Notes: generated by a model not told the origin, from the sequence alone. 64,000 nucleotides of DNA from Pseudohalocynthiibacter aestuariivivens (GCF_018457175.1 NZ_JAGFNU010000008.1:62001-126000); one strand, 5' to 3'; positions 34,702 to 43,738 are shown, counted from the first letter of the stretch. Program-made: numbers and translations.

Positions 34702-35469
34702 CTATTCGCTTACCAACTTAAGAAGTTCTGCGTGAAGTTCGGGCGTCGCAGCGGCAACAACCCTGCCCTCAGAGTTCATCGTCATGGAATCGCCTTGCCA
34801 GTCTGTGATGATCCCGCCTGCAGCCTCGATCAGCGCGGTAACGGGCAAATGGTCATAAGGTTCCAGACCAAAATCGACCAGGGCATCAATGTAGCCCGCA
34901 GCCAAAAGTGCATGGGGATAACAATCATACGACATACGTCGCGTTTGCCCAGCATTCATCAGCCGATCAAAAACATCCGGCAGCGCTTTGTAAATTCGCT
35001 CTCCTTCATTGATGTAAAGGATAGCCTTGTTCAGGTCCGTCTGTTCGGAAACCCGTATGGGTTTGCCGTTCAGCGTTGCTCCCTGGCCTTTTGCTCCGGC
35101 AAAAATTTCCCCGGTCGCAGGCATACCAACAACCCCCATGTCCGGAACTCCATCAACAAGATGCCCCAGAAGAAAGCCAAACAAGGGATGCCCCGACAGG
35201 AATGAACGCGTTCCGTCAATGGGATCTACAATCCACATTTTCGAGCGGCCTTCGCCTTCAACACCGAATTCTTCACCAAAAATACCATGGTTCGGAAATT
35301 TTTCAGAAATCACACGCCGAACGGCTGTTTCGACTGCTTTGTCAGCCTGCGTAACCGGGCTTTCATCAGCTTTAAATTCAATTCCAAGCTTGCCCCGAAA
35401 ATGACGGAGCGCTTCGGCGCCAGCTGTCTCAGCAATTGAAATTGCGTCCGAAATGGTTGGCGCTTTCAT
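34702..35469 (-). CDS. Inositol-monophosphatase-family phosphatase (histidinol-phosphatase-like)
   Basis: A 255-residue Mg-dependent phosphomonoesterase. The metal ligands are visible: Glu in GEEFGVEG, the DPIDGTRSF motif (about 84-92), and Asp in GLEPYDHLPV near the C-terminus. The family hydrolyses inositol phosphates, histidinol phosphate, 3'-phosphoadenosine phosphate or sugar phosphates. Because a his cluster is 18 kb away it could be HisN, but it sits in a transcript with a DeoR regulator and a phosphate transporter, opposite a phosphodiesterase, which argues for a catabolic phosphatase. It overlaps the end of the DeoR gene by ATGA. Confidence 0.85.
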   Translation of the reverse strand: MKAPTISDAISIAETAGAEALRHFRGKLGIEFKADESPVTQADKAVETAVRRVISEKFPNHGIFGEEFGVEGEGRSKMWIVDPIDGTRSFLSGHPLFGFLLGHLVDGVPDMGVVGMPATGEIFAGAKGQGATLNGKPIRVSEQTDLNKAILYINEGERIYKALPDVFDRLMNAGQTRRMSYDCYPHALLAAGYIDALVDFGLEPYDHLPVTALIEAAGGIITDWQGDSMTMNSEGRVVAAATPELHAELLKLVSE

Positions 35470-36284
35470 GGCTGTTCTACTTTCTCGTTTGCGATACGCA
35501 CTTCAACGCCCCATTTCGCCAAAACCGCAGCGAGCTTTTCGTCAGGTGGCGCATCGGTAACCAGGTGGGTAACTGTTTCAGGCGGGCACACTACCACGGG
35601 GGCACGTGCCCCAAACTTTGTCGATCCGGCCGCAAACACAACTTTATCTGCCTGACCGCTCGCAACTCTTGTTAAGCCAGCTTCTGCGGGATTCATTACC
35701 ATAAATCCAAATTCGGATGAAATCGCATTCGCCCCGAATATTGCCAGATCATAGGTGAACTGTCGCACGTAAGCTTCTGTTTCACTTCCAAAAGTTCCTC
35801 TTTCACTCGGTTCCACCTCGCCACCCGCCAGGAAAACGCGGTTGTCATTGTGGTTCGCCAGCGCCTGCGTGACTGATATGGAGTTTGTCACAACCATCAG
35901 GTTGCGACGCAGCCGAAGCTGCTCAGCCACATAAGTTGTAGTGCTGCCAACGTTCAGAAAAAGCGTCATGTCATCACTGACCATATCGGCGACAGCATTC
36001 GCAATTCTGGATTTTTCCTTGGGGTTTTGCCCAAGGCTTCCAGAAAAAACCGGGGCTTCATCATTTCCGCGCAGATAGGTTCCACCATGCACACGCTCGA
36101 CTCTACCCGCTTTGTCGAGCGCCTTAACCAGTCTGCGTACCGTTTCCTCGGACACACCCATCACCTGGGAAATCTGCGCATTTCTGGCCGAGCCGCCTAA
36201 CCGTTGCAAGACGTTCAAAAGCTCGTGGCCTCTGTGGGTTATTGTGTTTTTTTCGTGCGCTACGACAGCTTGATTCCGTGTCAT
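35466..36284 (-). CDS. DeoR/GlpR-family transcriptional repressor
   Basis: A protein of 272 residues from the ATG at 36284; an in-frame ATG at 36353 would give 295, but the extra 23 residues are not family-like. The N-terminal helix-turn-helix reads NAQISQVMGVSEETVRRLVKALDKAGRVERVHGGTYL. The C-terminal DeoRC sensor domain, of ribose-5-phosphate-isomerase fold, has LFLNVGSTTTYVAEQL. Regulators of this family respond to sugar phosphates or related phosphates. It is divergent from the hydrolase gene at 36388 and heads the phosphatase-transporter transcript, so both sides of the locus are its probable targets. Confidence 0.88.
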   Translation of the reverse strand: MTRNQAVVAHEKNTITHRGHELLNVLQRLGGSARNAQISQVMGVSEETVRRLVKALDKAGRVERVHGGTYLRGNDEAPVFSGSLGQNPKEKSRIANAVADMVSDDMTLFLNVGSTTTYVAEQLRLRRNLMVVTNSISVTQALANHNDNRVFLAGGEVEPSERGTFGSETEAYVRQFTYDLAIFGANAISSEFGFMVMNPAEAGLTRVASGQADKVVFAAGSTKFGARAPVVVCPPETVTHLVTDAPPDEKLAAVLAKWGVEVRIANEKVEQP

Positions 36285-36349
36285 TGGGCGGAAAACACCA
36301 CATATATCCACATTTGTCCAGAATAATGGTTGAAAATGACCGAATATAA

Positions 36350-36367
36350 TCATTTGGTTTTATCAAA
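36350..36367. promoter_or_regulatory. Possible operator in the DeoR/hydrolase intergenic region
   Basis: The short inverted repeat ATTTG-N7-CAAAT sits immediately upstream of the ribosome site of the hydrolase gene. It is A+T-rich and brief, so a DeoR operator is only one possibility. Confidence 0.3.
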
Positions 36368-36387
36368 TTGCTGGAAGGGGATTCGGC

Positions 36388-37917
36388 GTGTCAGACCAGA
36401 AAAACGTCATGTTCATTATTATCGACCAATTGCGTGCGGATGCACTGTTTGGCGAATTGGCAAACCATGTCGACCTGCCGAACCTGCGCGCCCTGATGGG
36501 CGAAGCTGTAACCTTTAAACGCAATTATTCTGTGACAAACCCCTGCGGCCCATCCCGTGTTTCCATTTTGACTGGGCAATATGCGATGAACCACCGAAGC
36601 GTACGAAACGGCACACCGCTTCGACATGACACGCCCAACCTTGCCACAGAGGCGCGCAAGGCAGGCTATATGCCGATGTTGTTTGGTTATACCGACACAT
36701 CACAGGACCCGCGGGCCTACCCGCCCAATGATCCGGCGCTGAAAACTTACGAACACTCGATGTATGGGTTTTACGAGGTTGTCGAAATGCGGCTGGATGA
36801 ATCTTATCCGTGGCGCGCGGATCTGATTGCCAAAGGATATGATGTTCCGGACTATTCGGAACATTACGTTCCCGCTGCCCCCGAAGGACGCGCGCGCCGT
36901 ATAGATGACCCGGCCTTTTACAAAGCTGAAGACAGTGACACGGCCTTTCTGACAAAGGCCTGCCTGACAAAGCTTGCTGCGCGGAAAAAGGAAAGCTGGT
37001 TCAGCCATCTGACCTATATACGCCCACATCCACCGCTTGTTGCCCCTGCACCATACAACCGGATGTATGACCCGAAATCCCTGCCCCGGCCCGCACGCTT
37101 GGATAGCGCAGCGTCAGAGCGGGAAATTCACCCCTTTTTCGCCCCAGCACATGCCCATCAGCCAGCAGAGAGCTTTGTAAAAGGCTTTCCTGATCTGAAA
37201 GCAGATGACGATGATATCCAGACGCTTCGTGCGGTCTATCTTGGGCTGGCAACCGAAGTCGATTTGCATATCGGTCGTGTCATCACCTTTCTGAAGGATA
37301 CCGGCCAGTACGACAATACGCTGCTGGTTGTAACTGCGGACCACGGTGAAATGCTGGGCGATCGGTTTAGTTGGGGCAAGATGTCGGTCTATGATGCGGC
37401 CTATCACACACCGCTTATCGTCCGCGATCCGCTCAACCCCCAAATGCATGGGGCAGAAGTCAGTAAACCAACCGAGACGATTGATATCACTCCCACAATT
37501 CTGGATTGGATGGGGCAAGATATTCCGAGCTCGATGGATGGGTCATCACTCACTCCGTTCCTGAGTGGCGGCAACACGGAGAATTGGCCGGATTACAGCT
37601 ATTCAGAGCTTGATTTTGCAAACCCGGTTTCACCGACAATCTGGCAGCAGGAACTTGGGCTGGGGCCAAGTTCAGCGAACCTCGCGATCTTGCGTGGGCC
37701 ACGTTACTCGCTGGTGCATTTTAACGGCGGCCTTCCCCCGTTGTTGTTTGACAAAGACGGCGAAGGAGAATTCCGCAATCTGGCGGCAGAGCCTGAAATG
37801 ACGCCAATCGTTTTGGACATGACCCGGAAATTGCTGGATCACCGAATGGAAAACGCGGACCAAACCCTTGCAACGACCATGATCACAGCCAAGGGCCCTG
37901 TCAGGGGTAGCCGATAG
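36388..37917 (+). CDS. Phosphonate monoester hydrolase / phosphodiesterase (sulfatase superfamily)
   Basis: A 509-residue alkaline-phosphatase-superfamily hydrolase. The formylglycine motif CGPSRVSILTG (Cys near residue 57) is intact, the metal-site sequences are IIIDQLRAD and TADHGEMLGD, and YIRPHPPLVAPAPYNRMY is very close to the phosphonate monoester hydrolases of Rhizobium and Burkholderia. Those enzymes cleave phosphodiesters and phosphonate monoesters and, weakly, sulfates. There is no signal peptide, so it is cytoplasmic and needs its substrate imported. The start is GTG at 36388, with GGAAGGGG about 8 bases upstream. The formylglycine-generating enzyme is not in this window. A true sulfatase is the alternative. 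Confidence 0.87.
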   Translation: MSDQKNVMFIIIDQLRADALFGELANHVDLPNLRALMGEAVTFKRNYSVTNPCGPSRVSILTGQYAMNHRSVRNGTPLRHDTPNLATEARKAGYMPMLFGYTDTSQDPRAYPPNDPALKTYEHSMYGFYEVVEMRLDESYPWRADLIAKGYDVPDYSEHYVPAAPEGRARRIDDPAFYKAEDSDTAFLTKACLTKLAARKKESWFSHLTYIRPHPPLVAPAPYNRMYDPKSLPRPARLDSAASEREIHPFFAPAHAHQPAESFVKGFPDLKADDDDIQTLRAVYLGLATEVDLHIGRVITFLKDTGQYDNTLLVVTADHGEMLGDRFSWGKMSVYDAAYHTPLIVRDPLNPQMHGAEVSKPTETIDITPTILDWMGQDIPSSMDGSSLTPFLSGGNTENWPDYSYSELDFANPVSPTIWQQELGLGPSSANLAILRGPRYSLVHFNGGLPPLLFDKDGEGEFRNLAAEPEMTPIVLDMTRKLLDHRMENADQTLATTMITAKGPVRGSR

Positions 37918-37965
37918 TTCAGGGGGCGAAGTCACGAGTTTGATCCAATTTTGGTTGAAAGTCTC

Positions 37966-38310
37966 TCAGTAAAAAAGGCTGGAACGAACCAAATAGAGGG
38001 TGTGTATTGAGGTTAGGAACCCGCTATTCCCAATGAGAACCGTCGTAGAGATGTTTAGAAGAATAATGGAAATGTAAGCCATCCTCGCAAAGGGAACCAC
38101 AAATGCACGGTATCCATTGAGCAAAAGCATGGAACAAATTGCGATCAGAAATGTGAGAGTGGAGTGAATTTCAATTGGCGCCAAAAGCTGCGCTTCACGC
38201 AACAGAACGGATATACCAACGTTAATTGTTAGAAAAATAACGATTTCCCTAAAAATGGGATTCTCTTTAATTTTCACAGTTTGAATTCTCCACACGACCA
38301 ACGTGCTCAT
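37966..38310 (-). CDS. Small hypothetical membrane protein
   Basis: A 114-residue frame with three or four hydrophobic segments (IVIFLTINVGISVLL, LTFLIAICSMLLLNG, AYISIILLNISTTVLIG), which suggests an inner-membrane protein. I do not recognise the family. The ATG at 38310 has only a weak GAAG just upstream. Base composition is more A+T-rich than the neighbouring genes, a hint of recent acquisition or of a non-coding stretch. It lies alone between the hydrolase and the polyamine locus. Confidence 0.4.
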   Translation of the reverse strand: MSTLVVWRIQTVKIKENPIFREIVIFLTINVGISVLLREAQLLAPIEIHSTLTFLIAICSMLLLNGYRAFVVPFARMAYISIILLNISTTVLIGNSGFLTSIHTLYLVRSSLFY

Positions 38311-38585
38311 TCTTCAACGGGTTTATATTCGACATTTACCTGGCAATTTCTGCTCAAAATTGTTGAAAACTAGAGAATGGATAGCGTTTTTGTTGATTTC
38401 AGCCCCCGCTGAGACGTCAAAGTTCATAAACTTCAAGACGACGTGTACCCAAAGTTTTAAGTGAGTTACGTTGAGATACCAAACTGGGGGTTTAGGGGCG
38501 AAGTTTCTTTTCTCTAAAATTTTATTCGTCGGTGATCCATGGCACTGCAGCACGGCCAAGGGTCCTGCCTGAAGAGGCCGCTAAA

Positions 38586-39887
38586 TCAAAGCTTGTCGCG
38601 CAGGGAAAACCACAGCATCGCCAGCACCAGCAAAGGCGAGCGTAGCGCGGCCCCACCCGGAAACCGCGGGGTTGGCACATTCGCCATAAGGTCGAACTTT
38701 TCAGCCTGCCCGGCAATTGCCTCTGCCGCAATCTTCCCACCCAAAGTTGCCATCGCGACCCCGTGACCGGAATAGCCACTGGCCGAAAGGATATTCCCAC
38801 GAAGCCGTTCAAAATGCGGCATCCGGTTCATCGTTATGCCAAGTGTACCGCCCCAGGCATAATCAATGCGGATATCTTTAAGTTGCGGGTAAATCTCTGA
38901 CATCGGTTTACGCACCAGCCCGGCAATGTCCTTTGGGAAACGATAACCGTAGGACTCTCCGCCACCAAACAACATCCGCCGATCTTCGGACAGGCGAAAA
39001 TAGTTGATGACAAACTTTGAATCGGCAACGGCATAGTTGTTCCGGATCAGTGCCTCGGCATCTGCTTCGCTCATCGGCTCAGTTGCCGCGATAAAGTTGT
39101 TGATCGGCATCACACGGGCCGCGACCCTGCCTTGCAGGTGGCCAAGATAGCCGTTGCAGGCCAGAACAACGTAGTCCGCTGTAATCTCAGCGTTTTGAGT
39201 AGTGACTTTCGCGGGTTCAGCCTCTGTCAGCCCCGTCACTTTGGACCGCTCAAAGATGCGCACGCCTTTTTCTGCCGCAAGTTTTGCAAGACCAAAGGCG
39301 AACCGCAACGGGTGTGTATGGCCACCGCCCATATCAAGTGTTCCCCCGTGGTATGCAGGAGAGCCAACAAGATGGCGCATTTCTTCGCGGTCAATAGATC
39401 GAATGAGGTCGTAGCCGTATTCGTTTCTCAGCTTTTCGGCGTAGGAATGGTTTTCAGGAACAAGCCGCGAGCGGTGATCGGCATGGATGATGCCGTCCAC
39501 AAATCCGCAATCCATGTCATGCGTTTTTATGAGATCACGCACCAGTTGGACGGACTCAAGGCCAATATCCCAAAGTTCGCGGGCAGTCTCTTTTCCGACC
39601 ATTTTTTCAAGCGCGTCCTGTTCGACGCGCTGCCCGGTGCCAACCTGTCCGCCATTGCGCCCCGAGGCCCCAAAGCCAACCCGGTGCGCGTCAAGCAGAA
39701 TGACATCATAGCCCTTGTCCGCCAGTATAACTGCAGCCGAAAGCCCGGTGAAACCCGCACCAACGACACAAACGTTACAAGCCAGTGCCCCTTCCGCAGC
39801 CGGAAAGGGCGCAGGTCCCTTGGCCGTTGCTGCGTACCACGACGAAGGATACTCGCCGACGCGGTCGTTGGATGTCAGAATGTCCAC
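38586..39887 (-). CDS. puuB: Gamma-glutamylputrescine oxidase, first copy
   Basis: A 433-residue flavoprotein of the DAO family. The FAD dinucleotide motif VVGAGFTGLSAAVILADKG is near residue 40, followed by GFGASGRNGGQ. Late family features are YAWGGTLGITMNRMPHF, SGYSGHGVAMATLGG and FPGGAALRSPLL, with an ending SLRDKL like that of E. coli PuuB. It oxidises gamma-glutamylputrescine to the gamma-glutamyl aminoaldehyde. It is the third gene of a minus-strand transcript after a PuuA-like gene and an aminotransferase. A second copy lies at 49110. Confidence 0.88.
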   Translation of the reverse strand: MDILTSNDRVGEYPSSWYAATAKGPAPFPAAEGALACNVCVVGAGFTGLSAAVILADKGYDVILLDAHRVGFGASGRNGGQVGTGQRVEQDALEKMVGKETARELWDIGLESVQLVRDLIKTHDMDCGFVDGIIHADHRSRLVPENHSYAEKLRNEYGYDLIRSIDREEMRHLVGSPAYHGGTLDMGGGHTHPLRFAFGLAKLAAEKGVRIFERSKVTGLTEAEPAKVTTQNAEITADYVVLACNGYLGHLQGRVAARVMPINNFIAATEPMSEADAEALIRNNYAVADSKFVINYFRLSEDRRMLFGGGESYGYRFPKDIAGLVRKPMSEIYPQLKDIRIDYAWGGTLGITMNRMPHFERLRGNILSASGYSGHGVAMATLGGKIAAEAIAGQAEKFDLMANVPTPRFPGGAALRSPLLVLAMLWFSLRDKL

Positions 39888-39905
39888 GCCAATGCTCCTT
39901 GCGAC

Positions 39906-41303
39906 TTAAGCCGCTTTCAGCAGACCGTCGCTCTTGATGCTTGCGTAAGTCTCGTCCAGCGATCTGGCAGCGCGTTCCACAAGCGTATCAATCTCTGCGG
40001 GTTTGATCACCAGAGGCGGCGCAATAATCATCCGGTCTCCAACGTGGCGCATGACCAGTTGGTTCGCAAAACACCGCTCGCGGCAACGCAAGCCGATCAT
40101 TCCTGCTTCGGATGCAAAATTTGCGCGCGAGGATTTATCGGGCGTTAGGGCGATTGTCGCCATAAGACCGACAGATTTCGCCTCTCCGACCAACGGATGA
40201 TCAGCGAGTTGCCCCCATTTTTCAGCGAGGTATGGCCCTGCCACATCATTCACATGATCGACGATTTTTTCTTCTTCGAGAATGCGCAGGTTCTCTAGCG
40301 CAACGGCCGCCGCAACCGGATGACCGGAATAGGTGTAGCCATGATTGAAATCGCCCGCATTGGCGACAACATTTGCCACCTCGTCACACACAATCGATCC
40401 ACCGATTGGTACGTAGCCTGATGAAAGGCCTTTGGCGATTGTCATGATATCCGGGCGGATGCCAAATGTCTGGGATCCAAACCAGTTGCCGGTCCGGCCA
40501 AATCCACAGATCACTTCATCCGCGATCAGCAGAATTTCATGTGCATCGCAAATCCGCTGGATTTCAGGCCAGTAGGTTGATGGCGGGATAACCACACCCC
40601 CGGCACCCTGCACCGGTTCCGCGATAAAGGCCGCAACTTTGTCTTCACCAAGTTCAGCGATTTTCGCTTCTAACTCGCGGGCGCGCAGCAGGCCGAATTC
40701 CTCTGGGCTCATATCACCGCCTTCGGCATACCAATGCGGCTGACCAATATGCACAACATCTGGAATGGGCAGTCCGCCCTGTTCATGCATCGGTGTCATA
40801 CCACCAAGGCTTGCCCCGGCCATTGTTGATCCGTGGTACGCGTTATGACGGCTGATGATTACTTTCTTGTCCGGCTTGCCCTTGGCCGCCCAATAATGCC
40901 GCACGAGGCGCATGTTCGTGTCGTTCGCCTCAGATCCAGATCCAGCATAGAACACATGGTTCAAATCGCCGGGCGCCAGTTCTGCCAGACGCGCCGACAG
41001 TGCGATGGCAGGCACGTGCGATGTCTGAAAGAAAGTATTGTAGTAAGGCAATTGCTTCATCTGCCGCGCCGCAACATCTGACAGTTCGTCCCGGCCATAC
41101 CCGATGTTGACGCACCACAAACCGGCCATAGCGTCCAGAATTTCGTACCCTTCAGAATCCGTCAATGTCACACCCGAGGCTTTCGTAATGATGCGAACGC
41201 CTTTTGCAGCAAGCTCTGCCCCGTCGGTAAACGGGTGCATGTGGTGTGCAGCATCAAGTGCCTGAAGTTCAGCAGTCGGCATATGGTTCGTAATCATGTT
41301 CAT
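39906..41303 (-). CDS. Class III aminotransferase, putrescine/omega-amino acid type (SpuC-like)
   Basis: A 465-residue fold-type I transaminase. The PLP lysine is in MTIAKGLSSGYVPIGG, the cofactor Asp is in LLIADEVICGFGRTGN, and the phosphate-site region is YAGSGSEANDTNMRLVRHYW. The protein resembles the putrescine- or polyamine-pyruvate aminotransferases of pseudomonads. It would move the amino group of putrescine, spermidine or a gamma-glutamylated product to pyruvate. It lies between puuB and puuA on the minus strand with short gaps. Because no aldehyde dehydrogenase is in the locus, it may offer a parallel route. Confidence 0.87.
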   Translation of the reverse strand: MNMITNHMPTAELQALDAAHHMHPFTDGAELAAKGVRIITKASGVTLTDSEGYEILDAMAGLWCVNIGYGRDELSDVAARQMKQLPYYNTFFQTSHVPAIALSARLAELAPGDLNHVFYAGSGSEANDTNMRLVRHYWAAKGKPDKKVIISRHNAYHGSTMAGASLGGMTPMHEQGGLPIPDVVHIGQPHWYAEGGDMSPEEFGLLRARELEAKIAELGEDKVAAFIAEPVQGAGGVVIPPSTYWPEIQRICDAHEILLIADEVICGFGRTGNWFGSQTFGIRPDIMTIAKGLSSGYVPIGGSIVCDEVANVVANAGDFNHGYTYSGHPVAAAVALENLRILEEEKIVDHVNDVAGPYLAEKWGQLADHPLVGEAKSVGLMATIALTPDKSSRANFASEAGMIGLRCRERCFANQLVMRHVGDRMIIAPPLVIKPAEIDTLVERAARSLDETYASIKSDGLLKAA

Positions 41304-41331
41304 CTCATGACTCCTTTAGAAATTGACGCTC

Positions 41332-42762
41332 TCAGACGTTCAAAAGCAGATGTTGGCGTTCCCAAGGGGAAATCTCGCGCTGGAACTCTTCGAGTTCAGC
41401 ATTTTTTATTCCGGCGTAGAGCTCGCAAAACTCAACGCCAAGGATTTCCTGAATCGTTCTATCATTGTTAAACTCGTCCATCGCGACATTCAGGCTACGA
41501 GGTAGTACAGCGCCCTCCTCATAGACTTCCCCGGTTGCAGCAGGGCTTGGGTCAATCTTGTTGACCATGCCCAGATACCCGCAAGCCAGGCTTGCCGCGA
41601 TTGCCAGATACGGATTTGTATCAATCCCCACGACGCGGTTCTCAACACGCCGCGCGATTGGCGGCGAATTCGGAATACGAAGCCCGGTGGTTCGGTTATC
41701 GGCTGCCCATTCGAGATTTACCGGCGCACTCATCCCGGCTGTAAAACGGCGGTAGGAGTTTACATAAGGTGAAAGCAAAGGAACGACAGATTTCAGATGG
41801 TATTGAGAGCCACCAATAAAGTGAAAGAACTCAGCCGTTTCAGAACCATCCGGCGCAGAGAAAATATTGTCGCCGGTTTTTGCATCAATCACACTTTGAT
41901 GGATATGCATCGCACTTCCGGGTTCGTCACGCATGGGTTTTGCCATGAACGTCGCGAATGTTCCGTTTTTCAGCGCTGCTTCTCGAATTGCGCGTTTGAA
42001 ATAAAATACCTGATCTGCCAACACCAGCGGATCACCGTGCAAAAGGTTGATCTCTATCTGTCCAGCGCCGCCTTCCTGAATGAGCGTATCAATCGCAAGA
42101 CCCTGCGCCTCTGCGTAATCATATATGGTATCGATCACTGGCCCGTATTCATCTACGGCCACCATGGAATAGGCTTGTCGCCCTGCCCCGCGCCGCCCCG
42201 TACGACCCACAGGTGGTTCGATCGGTTCATTGGGGTCGACATTTGGCTTAATAAGATAGAACTCTAGCTCGGGTGCAACGACGGGTCTCCAACCTTTGTC
42301 AGTATATAAACCCAGAACACGCTTCAGCACGTTTCGCGGCGCAACGGCAACCGGCTTACCATCGCGGGTTTCAAGATCGCTGATCACCTGAAGCGTCACA
42401 TCATCAGCCCACGGCACAGCGGACGCCGTTGCCATATCCGGCCTTAGGACAACATCATATTCCATCCACTGGTTCTTGATATCAAGATCGACGTATTCAC
42501 CCGTAATGGTTTGGTAAAACAGGGAAATTGGCAGAAAGAACGTGCTGTCCGGGCTGAATTTATAATACGGCATGGATTTACCGCGCGACATACCTGCAAG
42601 GTCCGGAATAATACATTCCACCTCTTCAATACGCCGCCCTGACTGATACTCTTTGAAAGCATCAGGCAAGGACTCTCTCCAGTCAGTTTTGTTGTCAGAA
42701 GCCACGATATCACCAGTTTTTATTGCTTTTCCCAAAGCGGGATCTCCGCCGCATTCTCCCAT
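41332..42762 (-). CDS. puuA: Gamma-glutamylputrescine synthetase (glutamine synthetase family), first copy
   Basis: A 476-residue glutamine-synthetase-fold ligase. The N-terminal beta-grasp has VECIIPDLAGMSRGKSMPYYKF. The ATP/metal segments include APELEFYLIKPN, the NH3-site-like loop reads GGAGQIEINLLHGDP, then MRDEPGSAMHIHQS and NRTTGLRIPNSPPIARRVENR. It joins glutamate to putrescine or another polyamine. The ATG at 42762 has no good ribosome site; a GTG at 42705 (MASDNKTDW) preceded by GGTGA is a serious alternative. Two TGATCA-centred palindromes lie upstream. A second copy lies at 47754. Confidence 0.88.
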   Translation of the reverse strand: MGECGGDPALGKAIKTGDIVASDNKTDWRESLPDAFKEYQSGRRIEEVECIIPDLAGMSRGKSMPYYKFSPDSTFFLPISLFYQTITGEYVDLDIKNQWMEYDVVLRPDMATASAVPWADDVTLQVISDLETRDGKPVAVAPRNVLKRVLGLYTDKGWRPVVAPELEFYLIKPNVDPNEPIEPPVGRTGRRGAGRQAYSMVAVDEYGPVIDTIYDYAEAQGLAIDTLIQEGGAGQIEINLLHGDPLVLADQVFYFKRAIREAALKNGTFATFMAKPMRDEPGSAMHIHQSVIDAKTGDNIFSAPDGSETAEFFHFIGGSQYHLKSVVPLLSPYVNSYRRFTAGMSAPVNLEWAADNRTTGLRIPNSPPIARRVENRVVGIDTNPYLAIAASLACGYLGMVNKIDPSPAATGEVYEEGAVLPRSLNVAMDEFNNDRTIQEILGVEFCELYAGIKNAELEEFQREISPWERQHLLLNV

Positions 42763-42873
42763 GTTACCGGCAGCGAAACAAACTCGAACCCGTATCGCTT
42801 ATAACGCTAATTTGGGTCGGCAGGTCACGCTCAGTCTGGACGCACGGGGCGACTCGGCGTTGTAGGGTCAGAA

Positions 42874-42913
42874 TATGATCAAATTATTTACTGTCAATTG
42901 GTTTTGATCAAAA
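42874..42913. promoter_or_regulatory. Paired TGATCA-centred palindromes upstream of puuA
   Basis: ATGATCAAAT (core TGATCA at 42876-42881) and the perfect 12-base palindrome TTTTGATCAAAA (42902-42913) lie with centres 29 bases apart, between the puuA start and the end of the GntR gene. TTTGATCAAA recurs before potF at 43675. They are candidate GntR-family operators. Confidence 0.55.
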
Positions 42914-42916
42914 TAT

Positions 42917-43567
42917 CTATTTTCCCAGTGACATTTTAATTTGTTCAAGCCCTTGGCGCAAATCTTCCTTGATAGCATTTGCGGCTGCGTCGGCGTCTCC
43001 GATACGCAAGGCATCAAGTGCTTCCTGGTGCTTATCCGGAAGATTGTAGGTCCCAAATCGACCACAGACAACGCGTAATGACGGCCCAACCCGTAGCCAC
43101 AAAGTGCTGACAATGGATCTCAGAATATGCGCTTCTGAAATTCTGTAGAGCCCGGCATGGAACCGATAGTTTTGCTCCAGATAGGCGCGAACGTCGCCAT
43201 TCGCGATCGCGACATTCAATGCTTTGTCTATCTCGCTCAGCTTCTCGATCTGTTCAGGTAAAATCTTTTGCGAGGCCAGATATGCAAGGTGCGGCTCAAT
43301 AGCGAGCCGGGCAAATGTAAGCTCTTCCAACTGAGAAACAGACAGGACTGGTACACAGATTCGTCTGTTACCAAGAAACTCAAGCGCGCCTTCGGCTGTC
43401 AGGCGGCGAATCGCCTCGCGCACGGGGGTCATTCCCACCTCCAACACGGACACCAACCCCTGAATCGTGACCGCCTGCCCCGGCGCTAACTCTCCAAAAA
43501 GAATCATCTCCCGGATTTTCCGATACACTAATTCGTGCGTCGGTAACTTACGATAAGACATGTCCAC
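42917..43567 (-). CDS. GntR-family (FadR/FCD subgroup) regulator
   Basis: A 216-residue protein. The N-terminal winged helix-turn-helix has VYRKIREMILFGELAPGQAVTI and MTPVREAIRRLTAEGALEF. The helical FCD ligand domain follows, with the metal/ligand His residues in NYRFHAGLY (Asp/His cluster). It is divergent from potF (about 170 bases between starts) and upstream of puuA on the same strand, so it probably controls both. The matching TGATCA palindromes on each side support this. The ligand could be a polyamine or a breakdown product; this is unproven. Confidence 0.88.
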   Translation of the reverse strand: MDMSYRKLPTHELVYRKIREMILFGELAPGQAVTIQGLVSVLEVGMTPVREAIRRLTAEGALEFLGNRRICVPVLSVSQLEELTFARLAIEPHLAYLASQKILPEQIEKLSEIDKALNVAIANGDVRAYLEQNYRFHAGLYRISEAHILRSIVSTLWLRVGPSLRVVCGRFGTYNLPDKHQEALDALRIGDADAAANAIKEDLRQGLEQIKMSLGK

Positions 43568-43674
43568 GTCTTATTTCCTTTACTAAGAACCCGCCTTGGC
43601 ATTTCAAAAATCCAAACTGCTTTTCAGCTTAAACCTTCACGAAAAAAAATACCATATTGCATTGAGTCGTTTTT

Positions 43675-43684
43675 TTTGATCAAA
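43675..43684. promoter_or_regulatory. TTTGATCAAA palindrome upstream of potF
   Basis: A perfect 10-base palindrome inside a T-run, 55 bases before the potF start. It shares its core with the pair before puuA and is a candidate site for the divergently encoded GntR regulator. Confidence 0.5.
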
Positions 43685-43738
43685 TCTTGCGCAAGAGGGT
43701 AAAACGACTCTCTCTCAAAAACAACGGGAGTAATATTT

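Noticed and set aside
34702-35469. Assignment as hisN (histidinol phosphatase) of the his pathway
   Set aside because: The family allows it, but the gene is coupled to a DeoR regulator and a phosphate transporter, 18 kb from the his cluster, so the local context is favoured. Not excluded.
39132-40148. 338-codon plus-strand frame
   Set aside because: It lies antisense to the well-supported puuB gene and the following aminotransferase end; its product looks like a shadow translation with irregular composition.
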